Origin: Clostridiales bacterium
Lineage (GTDB): Bacteria; Bacillota_A; Clostridia; Oscillospirales; Oscillospiraceae
Direction: 5' to 3'
Length of the DNA: 5,931 bases
NCBI GenBank assembly: GCA_022777455.1
Contig: JALFGI010000001.1
Coordinates: 1 to 5,931, forward strand
The notes under the pieces: model-generated
Told to the model about the DNA's origin: nothing
Databases searched by the model: none
What the model saw: only the letters and a program-made list of their open reading frames with translations
Program-made: the position numbers and the translations under genes
Shown here: positions 5,794 through 5,931 of the stretch, one piece after another
Layout: every line of letters begins with the position of its first letter
How positions within the stretch are numbered: the first letter of the stretch is position 1

Positions 5794-5931
5794 ATGAAAA
5801 TGGGTTGGCGTTGGTATGGCCAGGGCAATGACCCGGTGAGCCTCGCCGACATCAAGCAGATTCCCGGCGTGACCAGCATTGTCTGGGCGCTGCACCACAA
5901 AATGCCCGGCGAAATCTGGGAGGAAGCAGAG
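5794..5931 (+). CDS. uxuA: D-mannonate dehydratase, N-terminal part
   Basis: UxuA converts D-mannonate to 2-keto-3-deoxygluconate in glucuronate breakdown. The first 46 residues are in the window: [20 protein letters not shown], then [14 protein letters not shown] and GEIWEEAE, a clear match to the N-terminus of the family. The gene continues past the right edge. Start: ATG 5794, with GGAGG (5776-5780) 13 bases upstream, somewhat far; an in-frame ATG at 5800 is further still. The 30-base gap to the symporter fragment indicates a shared operon. No promoter was recognised between the truncated symporter and uxuA, so its expression now depends on whatever promoter lies upstream in the debris. 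Identity very sure. Confidence 0.92.
   Translation, partial: MKMGWRWYGQGNDPVSLADIKQIPGVTSIVWALHHKMPGEIWEEAE

Noticed and set aside
5374..5898. Minus-strand 174-residue open frame
   Set aside because: It lies antisense to the symporter fragment and uxuA, both of which are recognisable proteins; the frame shows no family pattern and is a shadow.

Overview
The window looks like the chromosome of a gut Clostridia (Oscillospiraceae or Lachnospiraceae type). This is inferred from the protein families (GH13 maltodextrin hydrolase, AraC regulator, MATE exporter, DUF6061 and Cys-rich KTR proteins, GPH symporter plus mannonate dehydratase), the strong Shine-Dalgarno sites and the intrinsic terminators. 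No rRNA, tRNA or CRISPR array was seen. Species cannot be read from the sequence.

Left block (1-3870): a divergent carbohydrate locus. On the minus strand a MATE-family exporter (1402-2727) is followed after 10 bases by a GH13 neopullulanase/cyclomaltodextrinase-like gene, which runs off the left edge. The second gene's ribosome binding site overlaps the exporter's stop codon, so the pair is very probably one operon. On the plus strand an AraC-family regulator (2859-3755) is transcribed away from it. The 130-base intergenic region holds a near-consensus promoter for the regulator, a TATAAT box without a good -35 for the operon, and two perfect palindromes that are plausible operators. An intrinsic terminator closes the regulator gene.

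Middle block (about 3870-5460): mostly gene debris. It contains a 109-bp segment bounded by perfect 10-bp inverted repeats, the C-terminal scrap of an alpha/beta hydrolase, a frameshifted Cys-rich KTR gene of the kind carried by conjugative elements, one intact small gene of the DUF6061 type on the minus strand with its own terminator, and an internal fragment of an IS5-type transposase. It reads as the decayed remains of one or more mobile elements.

Right block (about 5458-5931): the C-terminal 100 or so residues of a GPH (MelB-like) sugar symporter without its first three quarters, then 30 bases later the start of uxuA (mannonate dehydratase), which runs off the right edge. This is a hexuronate-catabolism operon whose first visible gene was cut at the debris junction.

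The most interesting points are the pairing of a MATE exporter with an intracellular maltodextrin hydrolase under a divergent AraC regulator, the palindrome placed exactly between the -35 and -10 of the regulator's promoter, and the truncation of the uronate transporter next to transposase remains. I see no convincing wholly new system.
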